Shown: in pieces, positions 5,006-5,165 of the stretch
How positions within the stretch are numbered: the first letter of the stretch is position 1
Layout: every line of letters begins with the position of its first letter
Source of the DNA: Polyangiaceae bacterium
Lineage (GTDB): Bacteria > Myxococcota_A > Polyangia > Polyangiales > Polyangiaceae
Length of the DNA: 5,165 nt
Direction of reading: 5' to 3'
Assembly: GCA_022447485.1 (NCBI GenBank)
Contig: JAKVCH010000262.1
Location: 1 to 5,165, forward strand
The notes under the pieces: model-generated
Database searches by the model: none
What the model was told of the DNA's origin: nothing
Seen by the model: only the letters and a program-made list of their open reading frames with translations
Position numbers and translations under genes: made by a program

Positions 5006-5095
5006 ATCGATCACTCGGACCATTCAAGCGCGGCAAAAAGTGTCCTATCGTCGTTTTGAGCCCGAGTTAGCCAGTGGGGACAAATTCGATAAGGC

Positions 5096-5165
5096 CTAGC
5101 TCTCTTCTATCGTCGGCTGTTCAGTACGTACGAGACGGTCTAACTCGTAGCCAATCTTCTCTAAA
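5096..5165 (-). CDS. Possible C-terminal end of an unidentified gene
   Basis: From the right edge one minus-strand frame stays open for 22 codons to TAG (5098-5096) and reads LEKIGYELDRLVRTEQPTIEES. The amphipathic, charge-rich helix and Glu-rich end look like a protein C-terminus, but the piece is too short to identify or prove. A second minus-strand frame stays open for 14 codons, and the third closes early. If real, the gene would run in the same direction as rpsD, 677 bp upstream of it. Confidence 0.3.
   Translation of the reverse strand, partial: LEKIGYELDRLVRTEQPTIEES

Larger units (their letters stand above)
4419..5095. other. Gene-free 677-bp region upstream of rpsD
   Basis: No reading frame here looks protein-coding. 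From left to right the region holds the candidate rpsD leader (4423-4500), a palindrome-rich AT-rich block (about 4540-4870), and a GC-rich island with two hairpins (4880-5040). Then comes a weak stem TGTCC (5041-5045) with GGACA (5078-5082), followed on the minus strand by a T5 run (5039-5035). This last stem could be a poor terminator for a gene ending at 5096. The rpsD promoter must lie here if rpsD is not read from upstream, but no good -35/-10 pair was found. Confidence 0.6.

Noticed and set aside
4770..5036. Minus-strand 88-codon open frame across the GC-rich island
   Set aside because: Its first half is Gly/Pro/Arg low-complexity reading through the G-rich strand, then it changes abruptly into AT-rich sequence. 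No domain or clear ribosome binding site is visible, and it crosses the strong hairpins.
4896..5099. Plus-strand 67-codon open frame in the same island
   Set aside because: Composition is Arg/Thr/Pro-rich, as expected from GC-rich non-coding DNA. There is no recognisable motif, and it overlaps the other candidate frame and the folding elements.
5045..5115. CTATCGTCG direct repeat (5045-5053 and 5107-5115)
   Set aside because: Only 9 bp and two copies, with no matching flanks or mobile-element features; it is likely chance.

Overview
The window looks like a bacterial chromosome segment holding two convergent transcription units that meet at a terminator region around 3377-3579. The plus-strand unit (1-3376) is a tightly packed carotenoid operon. 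It runs crtI (5' end cut off by the window edge), crtB, a MerR-type regulator with a CarH-like cobalamin-binding module, and a small secreted DUF2141 protein. The minus-strand unit (4418-3580) is rpsD (ribosomal protein S4) followed after 20 bp by a small CxxC protein of unknown function.

CrtB joins two geranylgeranyl (or farnesyl) diphosphates into (diapo)phytoene, and CrtI desaturates the product. The MerR/B12 protein resembles the light- and adenosylcobalamin-sensing repressors that control carotenoid genes in other bacteria. Here it is co-encoded with its likely targets, overlapping crtB by 4 bp (ATGA). Its operator would lie upstream of crtI, outside the window. DUF2141 proteins have no known function.

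The right-hand 677 bp (4419-5095) has no convincing gene. It contains a candidate structured rpsD leader, an AT-rich block with several perfect palindromes, and a sharply bounded GC-rich island (about 69% GC over 4881-5000, against about 33% over 4561-4680, both counted by eye). The island can fold into a long hairpin and is a candidate non-coding RNA or repeat element. A short minus-strand reading frame ending at 5096 may be the C-terminus of another gene running in from the right edge.

Organism: coding GC is near 50%. S4 lacks zinc-binding cysteines and reads like cyanobacterial/plastid S4 (MSRYTGPK, DLPGLT, PYPPGEHG, SEYA, LRFNYG). Most photosynthetic cyanobacteria use CrtP/CrtQ/CrtH rather than a bacterial-type CrtI. 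The combination would fit a deep-branching or non-photosynthetic cyanobacterial relative (for example Vampirovibrionia/Melainabacteria). This is inference from recalled family patterns, and other phyla are not excluded.
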